Part shown: positions 62,684 through 64,000 of the stretch, piece after piece
Layout of the letters: every line of letters starts with the position of its first letter
Numbering within the stretch: position 1 is the first letter of the stretch
Assembly: GCF_039545795.1 (NCBI RefSeq)
Contig: NZ_CP154260.1
Location: 1,865,001-1,929,000, forward strand
DNA length: 64,000 nucleotides
Source of the DNA: Chitinophaga niabensis
GTDB lineage: Bacteria > Bacteroidota > Bacteroidia > Chitinophagales > Chitinophagaceae
Direction: 5' to 3'
Made by a program: the position numbers and the translations under genes
Notes under the pieces: model-generated
Database searches by the model: none
Told to the model about the DNA's origin: nothing
Seen by the model: only the letters and a program-made list of their open reading frames with translations

Positions 62684-64000
62684 ATGAGATCTGCATTTTA
62701 TTTCATCATCATATTTTTTACACTGGCAGTAGCGGGCTGCGCCAAGCTTGATGGTGTTCCGGAAGGGACCTACACCACGGGTAATTTTTATAAAACAGAA
62801 GCAGACGCTGTGTCTGCAGTGAATGCGGTGTATTCCGGCCTGACCAGTTCATACCTCTACAACCAGTTCATGGAAGTGATACAATCACAGGGTACAGACG
62901 ACTGTGAATGGGGATTCGGCCGCAACACCAGCAATACAGATAAAACGGCGCTGGACAAATTCACCTTTGATGCCGGTACTAATTTATTTTTCCAGTTCTG
63001 GAGTACTTCTTACCAGGTGATCAACCGCGCTAATGCGGCTGCGGAAGGCATTGGCGCCATGACGGTAATTAGCAAGGAAAAAAAGGAACGTTTGCAGGCA
63101 GAAGCCCGGTTTGTACGTGGGCTGATGTATTTTAATCTCGTTCGTCTTTTCGGAGGTGTACCGCTGCAGCTTGTACCTACTACTTCACTCAATAATCTGG
63201 CAGTTAAAAGAGCAACGGAAGAAGAAGTGTATGTACAGATCATCGCAGACTTTCAATTCGGTGCGGAACATCTGCCACCGGCCTATGATGTGGTAAATGC
63301 AGGAAGAGCCACTACCGGAGCTGCCCTGGCCATGCTCGTGAAAACATACCTCACGAGGAAGGAATATACAAAAGCAGCAGAGGAAGCCAGGAAAGTGATG
63401 GCGCTTGGCCGTTATTCGCTATGGCCTTCTTACCAGGATGTATTCCTGATCGCCAATGAAAACAAAACCGAGTCCATCTTTGAAGTACAATTCCTGAGCG
63501 GCTCGGGTAATATTCCCAGCAGCTATGCAGGTTTCTATCGTCCTTCATTCGATAAACGGCCGGGATTCGGCGGTAATGGAGATAATCCTGTTACTAAAAA
63601 TCACTACGATGCTTACGCTGATGGAGATCAGCGAAGGGATGTAAATGTGATAAAGTATTCCTATACCGCTGATCCCAAAGCACCTACCACCATCAAGAAT
63701 CCCTATTACGTTGCCAAGTTTAAAGATCCTGCGGCACTGAATGTGAACGATGGCGGCAATAACTATTACATCGTTCGTTATGCGGATGTGCTGCTGATGT
63801 TCGCAGAAGCATTGTATTTGTCTACTCCCGGCAGTACCGAAGCGCTGGAAGCATTTAACCAGGTGAGGAGGCGTGCATACGGGCTGCCCGTTAATACACC
63901 ATCTGTGAGAGATCTTGCAGGTGGGCTAAGTGTTACGGCCTTCCAGGATTCCGTACTGAAAGAAAGAAGGCTGGAATTCGCATTTGAAGGGCAGCGGCGC
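62684..64000 (+). CDS. SusD/RagB-family lipoprotein, 3' end outside the window
   Basis: The reading frame starts at ATG 62684, 15 bp after the susC stop, and stays open to the right edge (439 codons seen). It has a lipoprotein signal (MRSAFYFIIIFFTLAVAGCA) and SusD features: YKTEADAVSAVNAVYSGLTS, EARFVRGLMYFNLVRLFGGVP, TTGAALAMLVKTYLTRKEY, YYIVRYADVLLMFAEALYL and LKERRLEFAFEGQR at the edge, which is close to the usual C-terminus. It is the ligand-binding lid of the SusC encoded before it. Confidence 0.93.
   Translation, partial: MRSAFYFIIIFFTLAVAGCAKLDGVPEGTYTTGNFYKTEADAVSAVNAVYSGLTSSYLYNQFMEVIQSQGTDDCEWGFGRNTSNTDKTALDKFTFDAGTNLFFQFWSTSYQVINRANAAAEGIGAMTVISKEKKERLQAEARFVRGLMYFNLVRLFGGVPLQLVPTTSLNNLAVKRATEEEVYVQIIADFQFGAEHLPPAYDVVNAGRATTGAALAMLVKTYLTRKEYTKAAEEARKVMALGRYSLWPSYQDVFLIANENKTESIFEVQFLSGSGNIPSSYAGFYRPSFDKRPGFGGNGDNPVTKNHYDAYADGDQRRDVNVIKYSYTADPKAPTTIKNPYYVAKFKDPAALNVNDGGNNYYIVRYADVLLMFAEALYLSTPGSTEALEAFNQVRRRAYGLPVNTPSVRDLAGGLSVTAFQDSVLKERRLEFAFEGQRR

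Noticed and set aside
1..64000. CRISPR array, insertion sequence or prophage
   Set aside because: No series of regularly spaced identical repeats with spacers, no transposase or integrase and no phage structural gene was recognised. The short arrays at 4.0 and 53.5 kb have no spacers.

Overview
The window looks like chromosomal DNA of a member of the Bacteroidota, most probably Chitinophaga or a close relative in the Chitinophagaceae. The evidence is two SusC/SusD pairs, an ECF sigma/FecR pair, a sensor-LuxR hybrid regulator of a glycan locus, three LytS/LytTR two-component systems, DUF4249, DUF4251, DUF1080 and DUF6340 proteins, the Suf gene order, and several TAnnTTTG-type -7 promoter elements. 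No phage, insertion sequence or CRISPR array is visible. Identification rests on reading the sequence only; no database was searched.

Layout. 0-8.6 kb: 3'-part of a GH31 glycosidase, a lipoprotein, an S10 peptidase, DNA polymerase IV (dinB) divergent from an HxlR regulator, a small membrane protein, DUF1080, DUF4251 and DUF2341/LamG secreted proteins. 8.6-13.2 kb: LytTR/LytS system 1 facing a TonB-type outer-membrane barrel gene and a small barrel protein. 13.3-19.8 kb: DsbA-like protein, FAD oxidoreductase, FtsX/MacB-type permease, M1 peptidase. 19.8-23.9 kb: LytTR/LytS system 2, which carries an extra kinase-like gene that has lost its catalytic residues, divergent from a TlpA-like thioredoxin. 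24-30.9 kb: suf Fe-S assembly operon (sufB-C-D-S-E, a DUF59 protein, and a free-methionine-sulfoxide reductase as last gene), with a SufR-like regulator divergent from it. 30.9-33.8 kb: tRNA-Lys(CTT), two unrecognised genes of AT-rich composition, a GNAT acetyltransferase and a SnoaL-like protein.

33.8-44.7 kb: DUF4249 lipoprotein and TonB receptor (minus strand), LytS/LytTR system 3, and a TolC/adaptor/RND efflux operon. All three transcription units carry the same two-copy direct repeat (core GTATAAAA, 21 bp period) placed 34-35 bp before a -7-like element. This reads as one regulon controlled by the LytTR regulator encoded in it, and is the strongest new observation here. 44.8-47.8 kb: aldo/keto reductase, AraC regulator, DUF6340 lipoprotein.

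47.9-56.5 kb: a compact glycan-use locus (SusC, SusD, GH16 probable beta-1,3-glucanase) divergent from a periplasmic-sensor/LuxR regulator. 56.5-64 kb: a secreted protein of unknown role, then ECF sigma factor, FecR anti-sigma, STN-containing SusC and a SusD cut by the window end, which form a second sigma/anti-sigma controlled uptake locus.
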